Origin: Pseudomonas viridiflava
GTDB lineage: Bacteria > Pseudomonadota > Gammaproteobacteria > Pseudomonadales > Pseudomonadaceae
Direction: 5' to 3'
NCBI RefSeq assembly: GCF_900580865.1
Contig: NZ_UTBZ01000001.1
Coordinates: 434,001-498,000, forward strand
DNA: 64,000 bases
In this document: in pieces, positions 51,563 through 60,502 of the stretch
Position numbering within the stretch: the stretch's first letter is position 1
Layout of the letters: each line of letters starts with the position of its first letter
The notes under the pieces: generated by a model
The model's database searches: none
What the model was told of the DNA's origin: nothing
Seen by the model: only the letters and a program-made list of their open reading frames with translations
Made by a program: the position numbers and the translations under genes

Positions 51563-53470
51563 TCAATTCTGCTCTTTTACCTTTAGCAGAGGCTCCTGAA
51601 AACGCAACAAACGACCGGCGTTACCCAGTACCAGCAAGGTGCTGAGGTTGTGCAGCAGCGCGGCAATCATTGCCCCGGCAGCGCCGAGCCAACCGAAGGC
51701 GGCGAACACGACGATGGCCAGCGTCCATCCCAGCCCGATGATCACGTTGACCTGCAACGTCCTGCGGCACTGACGACTGAGTCGTACACAGGTGCCGAGC
51801 CGACGCAGATCGCTGCCAATCAAGACGATGTCAGCCGAGGCCAGCGCGATATCCGCCCCGCCTGCGCCCATTGCCACACCGACCACACCTGCCTTGAGCG
51901 CTAGCGAATCGTTGATGCCGTCACCCACCACCATTGGCCGGAAGCCGTTGTCGATTTCCTTGAGCACGCGATTGAGTTTGTCTTCGGGCAAGGCTTGCGC
52001 CTGGACTTCGTGCAATCCGACATCGCGCGCCAGGGACTGGGCCACGCTCTGACGATCCCCGGTCAGCAACAGTTGCCGACCAATGCCCAGTTCACGCAAT
52101 TCGCCGAGGGCAAAGCGGGCTTCCGGTTTAACCGTGTCGGCCAGCAACAACCAGGCGAGGAATTCACCATTCAGAGCCAGCCCGGCGATCGGTCCATCGT
52201 GCTCAGGGACCGCGGTGGTTGCGATCGCCAACTGCGCAAACAATTCCGGTCGACCAAGCGCCGCTTCGCCCTGCTCCGTCATGGCCACCACGCCAAGGCC
52301 TTGGCGTTCGTGGATATCGCTCAGTGGCACACATTCTTCCTGACCGACCAACCCCGCTAGCGCACGACTGACCGGGTGACTGCTCGCCGCGCCGAGACTG
52401 GCGGCGAGCGACATGACCGTGGAGGACTCTGCGCGCGGGCTATTGATCGACTGCAAGCGGAGAGTGCCGTAAGTCAGGGTTCCGGTCTTGTCGACGACCA
52501 GTGAAGTGAGGTCGGCCAGTTCTTCAAGGAACGCCGAACTGCGGATCAGAATGCCGTGGCGTGCCGCTACCGCGACACCGGCAATCGCCGTGGCCGGTGC
52601 CGACAGCACCAACGCGCACGGACAGGCTGCGACCAGAACGGCGAGCATCGCTTGGGCGTCGTGGGTGATAAACCAGGTCACCGCCGCCAGCAGCAACACC
52701 AGCACCATGTAGCTGCCGGCATAACGTTCGAGCAAGCGCGTGATCGGCGGTTTCGAACGCTCTGCGTTTTGCATCAAGGCGATGACTTTGCCCAGCGTCG
52801 ACTCATCTCCAGTGCGCGTCACTTCGATCCGCAGCAGACCGTCGAGGTTGATCGCTCCACCGAACACCGTCATGCCGACGCCCGCTTCGATCGGTACCGA
52901 TTCACCGGTAATAGAAGCCGTATCGAGACTCGCTTGGCCGGACAGCACCCGACCGTCCGCCGGAACCCGATCACCCGCACGTACCTCGACCATGTCGCCG
53001 GCCTTCAGCGTGGCGTTATCCACTTCGATGATCGCGCCATCAGCCTGAAACTTGCGCGCATGGCTGCGGGTCAGTTGACCGAGGGCGTGAATCGCTTCCT
53101 GCGATCCAATGACACTGCGCTCTTCCAACACATGGCCGAAGATCATGATGATCGGCAGCAGTGCCGCCGTCAGCAGATCACCGGTCGCCCATGCGCCGAG
53201 CATAGCCAGGGCAATCAGTTGATCGGTGATGCCATGCAGGCTCGGATAGCGAAGGCTGAACCACGCTGAACGCATCACCGGTACGGCCACCAATAAGGAA
53301 GCAAAACCGAGCAGCAATTGGCTGACCCCGGTTTGCTCCGGAACCCACCAGCGCCAGATCAGACCCAGGCCAAGCAGGCCCAGCGCAAGCATGGCCAGGG
53401 TCAATTGCCGTGCAGCGCGGCGTTGTTCGGCAGAAGACAACAGGCTCGGTGCGGCAGTTGTCGTAGTCAT
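51563..53470 (-). CDS. P1B-type (zinc/cadmium class) metal-transporting ATPase lacking an N-terminal metal-binding domain
   Basis: A 635-residue metal pump. The transmembrane metal site is ACPCALVLSAP (about residue 285). The phosphorylation motif is VDKTGTLT, the HP motif SSHPVSRAL, the hinge GDGINDSLALK, and the last helix HNLSTLLVLGNAGRLL, all closer to the Zn/Cd (P1B-2) pattern than to the copper pattern. No HMA domain or Cys/His-rich tail precedes the first helix. It is the last gene of a four-gene operon with three SPFH genes, overlapping the preceding one by ATGA, with a Zur-like box upstream of the first gene. Direction and physiological role of transport are not evident. Confidence 0.92.
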   Translation of the reverse strand: MTTTTAAPSLLSSAEQRRAARQLTLAMLALGLLGLGLIWRWWVPEQTGVSQLLLGFASLLVAVPVMRSAWFSLRYPSLHGITDQLIALAMLGAWATGDLLTAALLPIIMIFGHVLEERSVIGSQEAIHALGQLTRSHARKFQADGAIIEVDNATLKAGDMVEVRAGDRVPADGRVLSGQASLDTASITGESVPIEAGVGMTVFGGAINLDGLLRIEVTRTGDESTLGKVIALMQNAERSKPPITRLLERYAGSYMVLVLLLAAVTWFITHDAQAMLAVLVAACPCALVLSAPATAIAGVAVAARHGILIRSSAFLEELADLTSLVVDKTGTLTYGTLRLQSINSPRAESSTVMSLAASLGAASSHPVSRALAGLVGQEECVPLSDIHERQGLGVVAMTEQGEAALGRPELFAQLAIATTAVPEHDGPIAGLALNGEFLAWLLLADTVKPEARFALGELRELGIGRQLLLTGDRQSVAQSLARDVGLHEVQAQALPEDKLNRVLKEIDNGFRPMVVGDGINDSLALKAGVVGVAMGAGGADIALASADIVLIGSDLRRLGTCVRLSRQCRRTLQVNVIIGLGWTLAIVVFAAFGWLGAAGAMIAALLHNLSTLLVLGNAGRLLRFQEPLLKVKEQN

Positions 53471-54516
53471 TTACTGGCTCCCTGAATGATCAGGCGGGAA
53501 TCGTCTTTCGGGTCGACCGTGGTCACCGAACCGGCCGCACCGAGAATCTTCGGCATGCGTTCGCGGTAAAGGCGCAGGAGCATTTGCGGGTCGGTGGCGC
53601 TGGCCAGACTCGATACTGTGGCGGTGTCGGCAGCAGCCTTGGCCAGACGCTCACCGGCCTGCGCATGAGCGACTTGCAGCGTACGGTCAGCTTGTTCGTT
53701 GGCAGTCTGAGTGAGTTTCTCGGCGTCCGTGCGTGCATTGGCCACGGTTTTGTCAGCTTGCTGGCTGGCCGTAAGAACCGCGTTGAACGCACTGACCGCC
53801 GGAGCCGGCAGACTCGATTGCACATCGACCCGCGCCACTTCGATGCCGATGCCCTGCCCGCTCGCCTTCAACTCGGCCAAGCGTTTGTTGATGCCTTGCA
53901 CCAGATCACCGCGCAGTCTTTCACGGCGTTCGGCCGCTTGATTGTCTGCGCCGATCAACTCCGGTCGAGCGACGAGAATGGTGTCCAGATCCCGCGCGGC
54001 AGTCAGCGACACGGCGCTGCGGGTGACCAATCGGTCCAGCGCTGGCAGCACATGATCGGCCTGTAATACGAAGTCGTACGGGTCGCTGACTTTGTAAAAA
54101 ACCCGCACATCGAGCTGCACTACGCCGGCATCGCCGGTCAATAAATATCCAGATCCAGCCAGGGCATCGCTCAGCGGTACGGCGAACGAAGCGACACGAT
54201 CGGCCTTCAGTGCTTCATCGCTGCGCAACAGGTTTTCCACTCGACGCTCAATGACCCGATCCGCTGCCGGCAGCAAAATCACCTGTTCAAACGGTTGCGG
54301 CCAGGCCAATAACAGACCGGCATTCTGGATGCGATCAAGTGCGCCGAAATGCAAAACCACCGCACGACTCTGCGGGTCGATCTGCCGCACATTAGAAAAT
54401 GCCCACGCTAGCGCGGCCAATACTGTCACCGCATACAGGGCAAAAAAAGCCAAACGCCCAGCCTGAATCCACGGACTGTTCAGCGAATGTGTTCCACGTG
54501 GAACTTCATCACTCAT
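53467..54516 (-). CDS. SPFH-domain protein, HflC-like
   Basis: A 349-residue protein with one N-terminal transmembrane helix (LAFFALYAVTVLAALAWAF), then an SPFH/band-7 domain (VRQIDPQSRAVVLHFGALDRIQNAGLLLAWPQPFEQVILLP) and a long Ala/Glu/Gln coiled coil (ANARTDAEKLTQTANEQADRTLQVAHAQAGERLAKAAAD). The closest known architecture is HflC, which with HflK modulates FtsH, but this is not the usual hflX-hflK-hflC locus and length and sequence differ. It overlaps both neighbours by 4 bases. Probably forms a hetero-oligomeric membrane scaffold with the HflK-like neighbour and perhaps the ATPase. Confidence 0.85.
   Translation of the reverse strand: MSDEVPRGTHSLNSPWIQAGRLAFFALYAVTVLAALAWAFSNVRQIDPQSRAVVLHFGALDRIQNAGLLLAWPQPFEQVILLPAADRVIERRVENLLRSDEALKADRVASFAVPLSDALAGSGYLLTGDAGVVQLDVRVFYKVSDPYDFVLQADHVLPALDRLVTRSAVSLTAARDLDTILVARPELIGADNQAAERRERLRGDLVQGINKRLAELKASGQGIGIEVARVDVQSSLPAPAVSAFNAVLTASQQADKTVANARTDAEKLTQTANEQADRTLQVAHAQAGERLAKAAADTATVSSLASATDPQMLLRLYRERMPKILGAAGSVTTVDPKDDSRLIIQGASK
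54490..54505. other. parS-like site inside the HflC-like gene
   Basis: TGTTCCACGTGGAACT contains the perfect palindrome GTTCCACGTGGAAC, identical to the core at 43163-43176. It encodes VPRGT at the N-terminus of the HflC-like protein. Confidence 0.7.
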
Positions 54517-55553
54517 GGCTGCGATCCGGATTTGCTGTCGAGTGTCGGCGGGCCATCGACCAGCACGCGGAATGGTGCAGCGTCGGTGCGCAGAATCAAT
54601 TTGGTGTCCGGGGTGACAATGGTGCCGAGGGTGTCCAGTGAGCGCAGCAAATTGTAGAGCTGCGGTGAACTGGCGTAAGCGCGACCATAAATCTGCGCCG
54701 CTTCGACGCGAGACTGCGCTTCGATTTCTGCTGCCTTCACCGTGGCATCGGCTTGAACGATCCGGGCATCACGCTCGGCAGCAGAGCGGATTTGTGCAGC
54801 TTCACGCTTACCGATGGCCGTGCGTTCAGTGGCGATGGTTTCACGCTCGGCGCGCATGCGATCGACGGTGGCGGTAAGTGTCACCGACGGCAAGGTCAAA
54901 CGCTCGATACCAACCTGAACCACCCGCACGCCATAGGTCGCCAGCAATTGCTGATCGATCTGCTCGCGCAGTTGCGCTTCGAAATCGGCGATGCGAACCT
55001 GACTGGCATCGGTGTTGACCAGATTCGCCAGATCGAAGCTGCTGGCGGTGGTTTCCAGCGCCGAGCCGACAAAGGTGCGAATCTGCCGCGCCGCTTCATC
55101 CGGTTGGTTCTGCACCGCCCGCATAAAGCGCTGCACATTGTCCGGATCACCCTGTACCTGCCACGCCACGTAAGCTTGCACAATGATGCGCAAACCGTCG
55201 CGCGTGCCGACATCCTGCAAGCCACTGGAAGTTGTCCGCAGACGCAAATCCACCGGAATCGCCGCCTCGAACGGCGCCGGCCAGCGCCAGCTCAAACCTG
55301 GGTCCAGCAGCACCCGCGATGGATTTCCGAAACGGGTAATGACCGTGGCTTCGCCGGAACGCACTTGCACCAGGCTCGCCGCCGCAATGGCAAACGCCAA
55401 CAACAAGGCTGCCCAGCCCATCCGTCGCCACGGAAAAGGCCCGGCCTCTTCCGGCGCACCATGGTGGTGATGGCCATGATGATGGTGATGCCCGCCGTGA
55501 CCGTGATCGTGGCCGCTGTGGTCATGATGATCGTGTGTGTGCGACTGGCTCAA
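54513..55553 (-). CDS. SPFH-domain protein, HflK-like, with a histidine-rich N-terminus
   Basis: 346 residues. The first 31 residues contain 17 histidines plus Asp and Gly (HTHDHHDHSGHDHGHGG), a probable metal-binding tail on the cytoplasmic side. A transmembrane helix (GWAALLLAFAIAAASLVQV), a band-7 domain (VITRFGNPSRVLLDPGLSWRWPAPF) and a coiled coil follow (MRAERETIATERTAIGKREAAQIRSAAERDARIVQADA). The only in-frame start that keeps the His tail is a TTG at 55553, overlapping the stop of the previous gene as TTGA. The His tail beside a zinc-type pump and a Zur-like site suggests zinc binding; not shown directly. Confidence 0.85.
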   Translation of the reverse strand: MSQSHTHDHHDHSGHDHGHGGHHHHHGHHHHGAPEEAGPFPWRRMGWAALLLAFAIAAASLVQVRSGEATVITRFGNPSRVLLDPGLSWRWPAPFEAAIPVDLRLRTTSSGLQDVGTRDGLRIIVQAYVAWQVQGDPDNVQRFMRAVQNQPDEAARQIRTFVGSALETTASSFDLANLVNTDASQVRIADFEAQLREQIDQQLLATYGVRVVQVGIERLTLPSVTLTATVDRMRAERETIATERTAIGKREAAQIRSAAERDARIVQADATVKAAEIEAQSRVEAAQIYGRAYASSPQLYNLLRSLDTLGTIVTPDTKLILRTDAAPFRVLVDGPPTLDSKSGSQP

Positions 55554-57511
55554 TGGGCGACTCCTGGTTGAGCGGTGGTGCGCGCGGGCGTCGGGTCAGC
55601 CGGCAGCGAGAACGTACGCAGGTCGATGGTCGGGGCATTGCTGCTGCCACCCAAACGATGATCGAGTATCAGTAATTTGGCTTTGCTCAGGCCTTGGCTG
55701 AGCTGACCGAGGTATTGCTCGAGCACAAAGGCCTGACCAGCGCTGGCAAAAGCTTTTCGCTCGGCACTGAATCTCAGGTCCGCCGCCTGCGCCGTAGCGC
55801 TGGTTTCCCGCGCATTGGCACTGGCCTGGTCGCGAGCAAGACTGGCCTGTAACTGCGCCTGATTGCTCGCTTCGGCCGCCGCGCCACGCTCACGGGAGAT
55901 CAAGGCTTGCGCGCCAATCTGCGCCGCTTGCACGCTGTGATAGGCATTGGCGGCACCGGCTGGCGGATGAATGGCTTCGACGACCGTGGCGAGAATTTCC
56001 ACGCCACTGTCGAGTTTTTGCAGATCGCTTTGCACCGCGCGACCGATCTCTTCGCCCAGCCCGACACGGCCTTGACCGAGCAAACCGTCGAGCGTGCGTG
56101 AGGCAAAGTCGTGCACCAGAATCCGGCTGGCGGTGCTGCGGACCAGCGTCGGCACATCGGCACTGTTGTAGGTGGCGGCCAACGCGGCCTGATCGCTCAG
56201 GCCAATGCGATAGACGAAGCGCACATCCATGTTGACGATCTGAAAGCTCTGCTGCTCGCCACGGCTGCTGGCGATGACTTGCGACTTGTCGTTGACATGA
56301 CTGGCGTCCCACAAACGGTTGGCGGTTATGGGCGCCGGCCCTTCTGCCGGGTCGGCTTGCTGCGGCGCAGAGTTCTCGTCGACGCTGGTGGCCAATTCAT
56401 GGACCACGCCGTTTTCAACGATCAACACCCGCCCCAACGGCCACGGCAGACCCGTGTGCAGTCCCGGGCCGAACACCTGCACCGGTTTGCCGAAACGCTC
56501 ATAGATACCCCGTCCTTGTAACGGGATTTCATGGACGCCGGTGAGTAACCAGCCCACTGCAGAGACCAAGGTCAGCACCGGCAGAAAAGCCCGGCGCATG
56601 TAACTGAACGCCCAGATCTGGCGCAGATCGATGCCAAAGCGGTTGTGCAATTCATGCTGCAAGGCGAGTAACGGCTGTGGTGGCCAACGCAGCATGTCGG
56701 CGACAAAACTGCGCGCCAGCAACGTCGGTTCAAGCTGCTCACGGCGAGGGCTAAACACTGAGAGAACGGCGCGCAATAGCAACTCGATCGAGACCAGTCC
56801 TGGCAAGATACCGATCAACACGGCAACGCGAACCGGCCACACTGAGCTCTCGCCGGCGAACAGCAAACACAACGCGCCCAGCACCAGACTGACGATCGCC
56901 ACGCGCGTCAGTTGCGCCAATACTCTCGCTTCGGGCCATTGCGCCGGATTTTCCTGGGCCAATTGCCGCTCCAGCACCAGCAAGCCGAACGCCAGCAACA
57001 GCGCCAACGCAGCCCCCACAGTGGCAGACACCCCCACGGCAGCGGCGGGCAACGCGAGGTTCCACGCCGGCTCGATGCTCAGCATCACCAGCAGCGACCA
57101 GCCCGCCAGCCACAGCGTCGCCGCACCGAGCTGATTGAGTAGATGCAGACTGCCTTGACTCATGCGCTCCAACAGCCGCTCGTACCAGCCCTGCGGCGCG
57201 GATTGTTCGTCCGCAAGTGGCACCAGCACAACAGCAGGATTGATCACCTGCGCGCGCCATTGCGTCACCCACCACGCCGATTGCAGTCCTGCGACCAGCA
57301 CCAGCAATGCCGCACTCTGGTTGACCAATAGCGGCAGCCACAAGGACTGCGGGGCAAACAGCCCGACAAAGAACGCTAGCACCCATCCTGCCCCGGCCAA
57401 TCCGCCGAGACCGATCGCCCAGCGTCGCAGGCGTCGGCTTTGCACGGCTGCCTGCTGAAAGCGCGGCAGTCCGGTCACTTGCGTGCCTTCTACGTCCAGA
57501 TCGACTTGCAT
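55550..57511 (-). CDS. Polytopic SPFH-domain protein (N-terminal membrane domain fused to HflK-like module)
   Basis: 653 residues. The N-terminal ~330 contain several hydrophobic helices (GLGGLAGAGWVLAFFVGLFAP, LWLAGWSLLVMLSIEPAWNLAL, ALALLLAFGLLVL, VAVLIGILPGLVSIELLLRAVL). Then a further helix leads into an HflK-like SPFH domain (EIPLQGRGIYERFGKPVQVFGPGLHTGLPWPLGRVLIVENG) and a coiled coil rich in Ala/Gln (AEASNQAQLQASLARDQASANARE). Standard HflK has a single helix, so this fusion is unusual. It is the first gene of the operon; a Zur-like box lies 36 bp upstream of the ATG at 57511. Confidence 0.83.
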   Translation of the reverse strand: MQVDLDVEGTQVTGLPRFQQAAVQSRRLRRWAIGLGGLAGAGWVLAFFVGLFAPQSLWLPLLVNQSAALLVLVAGLQSAWWVTQWRAQVINPAVVLVPLADEQSAPQGWYERLLERMSQGSLHLLNQLGAATLWLAGWSLLVMLSIEPAWNLALPAAAVGVSATVGAALALLLAFGLLVLERQLAQENPAQWPEARVLAQLTRVAIVSLVLGALCLLFAGESSVWPVRVAVLIGILPGLVSIELLLRAVLSVFSPRREQLEPTLLARSFVADMLRWPPQPLLALQHELHNRFGIDLRQIWAFSYMRRAFLPVLTLVSAVGWLLTGVHEIPLQGRGIYERFGKPVQVFGPGLHTGLPWPLGRVLIVENGVVHELATSVDENSAPQQADPAEGPAPITANRLWDASHVNDKSQVIASSRGEQQSFQIVNMDVRFVYRIGLSDQAALAATYNSADVPTLVRSTASRILVHDFASRTLDGLLGQGRVGLGEEIGRAVQSDLQKLDSGVEILATVVEAIHPPAGAANAYHSVQAAQIGAQALISRERGAAAEASNQAQLQASLARDQASANARETSATAQAADLRFSAERKAFASAGQAFVLEQYLGQLSQGLSKAKLLILDHRLGGSSNAPTIDLRTFSLPADPTPARTTAQPGVAH

Positions 57512-57546
57512 ATCACCCCAAATTCATTGGCTCACACCGGTATATC

Positions 57547-57559
57547 GTTACGATATAAC
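57547..57559. promoter_or_regulatory. Zur-like box GTTACGATATAAC
   Basis: Same GTTA-N5-TAAC 13-bp form as the sites at 41011 and 42718, 36 bp upstream of the SPFH/P1B-ATPase operon. It also lies within an overlapping palindrome TATATCG-TTA-CGATATA (57541-57557). It is the weakest palindrome of the three, so confidence is lower. Confidence 0.6.
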
Positions 57560-57723
57560 GAAATAGGTGAAATATTCGTACACAATTACCCTTATTCAAA
57601 GATGCCCAACCTGTCGCTTGCCTGAAGCCTTGACCGAAATGTGGGGAAACGCACATATTACGTTCGTAATTTTCATCCGGAACTACTTTTAGCGATCCGC
57701 ATCCATCAAACAGGAGCAAGCGC

Positions 57724-59124
57724 ATGAGCAACTATGACGTGGTAATTCTGGGCGGCGGTCCCGGTGGTTATAACGCGGCGATCCGCGCCGGCCAGTTGGG
57801 CCTCAAGGCCGCTTGCGTGGAAGGCCGGGCAACGCTCGGCGGCACCTGCCTGAACGTCGGTTGCATGCCGTCAAAAGCATTGCTGCATGCCTCGGAGCTG
57901 TACGACGCGGCGATGGGTGCGGAATTCGCCAACCTCGGCATCGAGGTCAAACCGACGTTGAATCTCGCGCAGATGATGAAACAGAAAGACGAGAGCGTGG
58001 CCGGCCTGACCAAAGGCATCGAGTTTCTCTTTCGCAAGAACAAGGTCGACTGGATCAAGGGCTGGGGCCACATCGACGGCCCGGGCAAAGTCACCGTGAC
58101 CGACAATCAGGGCAACAAGATCGAAGTGACCGCCAAGGACATCATTATCGCCACCGGTTCCGAGCCCACTCCCCTGCCCGGCGTCGAGATCGACAACCAG
58201 CGCATTCTTGATTCAACCGGTGCGCTGTCCCTCAGCGAAGTGCCCAAGCACCTGGTGGTGATCGGTGCCGGGGTGATTGGCCTGGAACTGGGCTCGGTAT
58301 GGCGGCGTCTGGGCGCGCAGGTCACCGTGGTCGAATACCTTGACCGCATCTGCCCCGGCGTCGATGGCGAGGCCGGTAAAACCCTGCAACGCTCGCTGAG
58401 CAAACAAGGCATCGCCTTCAAGCTGAGTTCGAAAGTCACCAGCGCCACATCTTCCGCCAACGGCGTACAACTCAGCGTCGAGCCTGCCGCCGGCGGCACT
58501 GCCGAGTTGCTTGAAGCCGATTACGTATTGGTCGCTATCGGTCGCCGCCCGTACACAAAAGACCTCGGTCTGGAGAACGTCGGCCTGAGTACCGACAAAC
58601 GCGGCATGCTCGCCAACAAACAACACCGCACCGAAGCCACCGGCGTCTGGGTGATTGGCGACGTGACCTCCGGGCCGATGCTTGCGCACAAGGCTGAAGA
58701 TGAAGCGATGGCTTGCGTCGAGCAGATCCACGGCAAGGCTGGCGAGGTCAATTACGACCTGATCCCCAACGTGATCTACACCAGACCGGAACTGGCCAGC
58801 GTCGGCAAGACCGAAGAACAGCTCAAGGCCGAGGGCCGCGCCTACAAGGTTGGCAAGTTTCCGTTCACCGCCAACAGCCGAGCGAAGATCAACCATGAGA
58901 CCGAAGGCTTTGCCAAAGTCCTCGCCGATGAGCGTACCGATGAAGTACTCGGCGTGCATCTCGTGGGGCCGAGCGTGAGTGAAATGATTGGCGAATTCTG
59001 TGTGGCAATGGAATTCAGCGCTTCGGCTGAGGACATTGCGTTGACGTGTCACCCGCATCCAACCCGGTCGGAAGCGTTGCGCCAGGCGGCGATGAATGTC
59101 GAGGGGATGGCGACGCAGATGTAG
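57724..59124 (+). CDS. lpd: Dihydrolipoamide dehydrogenase
   Basis: A 466-residue flavoprotein disulfide reductase: FAD motif DVVILGGGPGGYNAAIRAGQLG, redox-active cysteines in GGTCLNVGCMPSK, NAD motif VVIGAGVIGLELGSVW, and catalytic CHPHPTRSEA near the C-terminus. E3 components reoxidise dihydrolipoyl groups in 2-oxoacid dehydrogenase or glycine cleavage complexes. No E1/E2 genes are adjacent, so this is a stand-alone paralogue (an lpd3-like copy). The 200-bp divergent region also holds the Zur-like site, 165 bp upstream of this start, so Zur control of lpd is doubtful. Confidence 0.95.
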   Translation: MSNYDVVILGGGPGGYNAAIRAGQLGLKAACVEGRATLGGTCLNVGCMPSKALLHASELYDAAMGAEFANLGIEVKPTLNLAQMMKQKDESVAGLTKGIEFLFRKNKVDWIKGWGHIDGPGKVTVTDNQGNKIEVTAKDIIIATGSEPTPLPGVEIDNQRILDSTGALSLSEVPKHLVVIGAGVIGLELGSVWRRLGAQVTVVEYLDRICPGVDGEAGKTLQRSLSKQGIAFKLSSKVTSATSSANGVQLSVEPAAGGTAELLEADYVLVAIGRRPYTKDLGLENVGLSTDKRGMLANKQHRTEATGVWVIGDVTSGPMLAHKAEDEAMACVEQIHGKAGEVNYDLIPNVIYTRPELASVGKTEEQLKAEGRAYKVGKFPFTANSRAKINHETEGFAKVLADERTDEVLGVHLVGPSVSEMIGEFCVAMEFSASAEDIALTCHPHPTRSEALRQAAMNVEGMATQM

Positions 59125-59156
59125 GTTTCAGAATTTTTATTGGCTGACCCAGCGCT

Positions 59157-59239
59157 TTCGCGAGCAGGCTCGCTCCCACAGTTGACCGTGTTCCTTCTGA
59201 AAGACTGCGGTCGAATGTGGGAGCGAGCCTGCTCGCGAA
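59157..59239. repeat. REPIN downstream of lpd
   Basis: Inverted arms TTCGCGAGCAGGCTCGCTCC plus CACA at 59157-59180 and the reverse at 59216-59239, between the convergent lpd and Lrp-type genes. Confidence 0.9.
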
Positions 59240-59254
59240 TGGGGCCACCCGGTC

Positions 59255-59728
59255 TCAGGCCGGGAGATGCCCCAGCGGCAAAGCACCTGGCGTCTTCACC
59301 GTGTGAATCGCAAAGTTGCTGCGAATATCGCTCACCCCCGGCAGTTTCAATAGGCAGCCGCTGAGAAAACGGTCATACGCGCGTAAATCCGGCACCACTA
59401 CCTGCAACAGAAAGTCCGACTCACCCGAGACCAGAAACGCTGAGATCACCTCCGGCAGCGCCGTTACCGCAGCATAAAACGCCTCGGCCTGTTCATCGTT
59501 GTGGCGCTCGACCTTGACCCCGACAAACACCGTCAGCCCCAGGCCGACTTCATCGCGATCGAGATTGGCCTGATAACCGCGAATCACCCCGGCTTCTTCA
59601 AGCATGCGCACCCGGCGCAGGCACGGCGAGGCCGACAGGCCGATTTCGTCCGCCAGCTCGACATTGCTCAGGCGTCCATTACGTTGCAGGGCCGCGAGAA
59701 TCCTGCGATCAAAGGCGTCGAGTTTCAT
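59255..59728 (-). CDS. Lrp/AsnC-family transcriptional regulator
   Basis: A 157-residue regulator. The HTH is at residues ~1-60 (LDAFDRRILAALQRNGRLSNVELADEIGLSASPCLRRVRMLEE). The RAM/AsnC ligand-binding domain follows (VKVERHNDEQAEAFYAAVTALPEVISAFLVSGESDFLLQVVV). It is divergent from a LysE-type exporter gene with a 144-bp gap, the usual arrangement in which the Lrp protein senses an amino acid and controls its exporter. The amino acid is not identifiable from sequence. Confidence 0.93.
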   Translation of the reverse strand: MKLDAFDRRILAALQRNGRLSNVELADEIGLSASPCLRRVRMLEEAGVIRGYQANLDRDEVGLGLTVFVGVKVERHNDEQAEAFYAAVTALPEVISAFLVSGESDFLLQVVVPDLRAYDRFLSGCLLKLPGVSDIRSNFAIHTVKTPGALPLGHLPA

Positions 59729-59872
59729 GTTTGGCAGATCCTGATAGTCGTTACGGTGAAAACCAGCAGGTTATGCCAAAGCAGCAGGCTTTTGAAGCGG
59801 ACTACGCAAGCACCTGCCCCACCTTTCGGCCCTAGACTTGGCTCACCGAATCGACAACGAAAGGGGTGTAGC

Positions 59873-60502
59873 GTGGCGAGTCTCTGGCTGTTTTTCCTGG
59901 CATTGGCCGTGGTCTATCTGTTGCCCGGTCCGGACATGATCCTGCTTTTGCAAACCGGTGCCCGCCAGGGGCGCGGCGCAGCGCTGGCCACTGCCATCGG
60001 TCTGGGCGTTGCCCGTGGTTGTCACGTGGCCTTGGCGGCGTTGGGGCTGGCGGCGCTGTTCAAGGCAGCACCGTGGACATTCGAAGTGGTGCGATTGGCG
60101 GGGGCGGCGTATCTGCTGTGGATCGGCATTCAATGCCTGCGCAGCACCCTGCTGCCGAAACTGAATACTGGCGAGCCTGACGACGCCCACGGGCAATGGC
60201 GCGAAGCGGTCCGCCGCGGCTTGCTGACTAATCTGCTCAATCCCAAAGCGTTGTTGTTCTCTTCGGTGTTGCTGCCGCAATTCATCGTCAATGATGGTGC
60301 GCCGGTGGTAAGCCAGTTCGCCGTGCTCGGCATGCTGCTGGTCGGCGTCGGCCTGCTGTTCGACAGTGCTTACGCCTTGACCGGCGCCGCGCTGGGCCGT
60401 TGGCTGCAATACAGTCCAACGGCCCAGCGCGTACAACAATGGCTGTTCGGCAGCCTGTTGATCGGTTTCGCCGTGCGCCTGACGTTCGTCCAGCAGGCTT
60501 AG
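59873..60502 (+). CDS. LysE/RhtB-family amino-acid exporter
   Basis: A 209-residue inner-membrane exporter with about six helices: LWLFFLALAVVYLLPGPDMILLLQTGARQGR, the family signature near the N-terminus, and GLLTNLLNPKALLFSSVLLPQFI in the middle. The frame is open far upstream, but the GTG at 59873 preceded by AAAGGGG gives the standard start. Divergent Lrp gene suggests amino-acid-responsive expression. Its stop codon overlaps the stop of the convergent gene by 4 bases. Confidence 0.92.
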   Translation: MASLWLFFLALAVVYLLPGPDMILLLQTGARQGRGAALATAIGLGVARGCHVALAALGLAALFKAAPWTFEVVRLAGAAYLLWIGIQCLRSTLLPKLNTGEPDDAHGQWREAVRRGLLTNLLNPKALLFSSVLLPQFIVNDGAPVVSQFAVLGMLLVGVGLLFDSAYALTGAALGRWLQYSPTAQRVQQWLFGSLLIGFAVRLTFVQQA

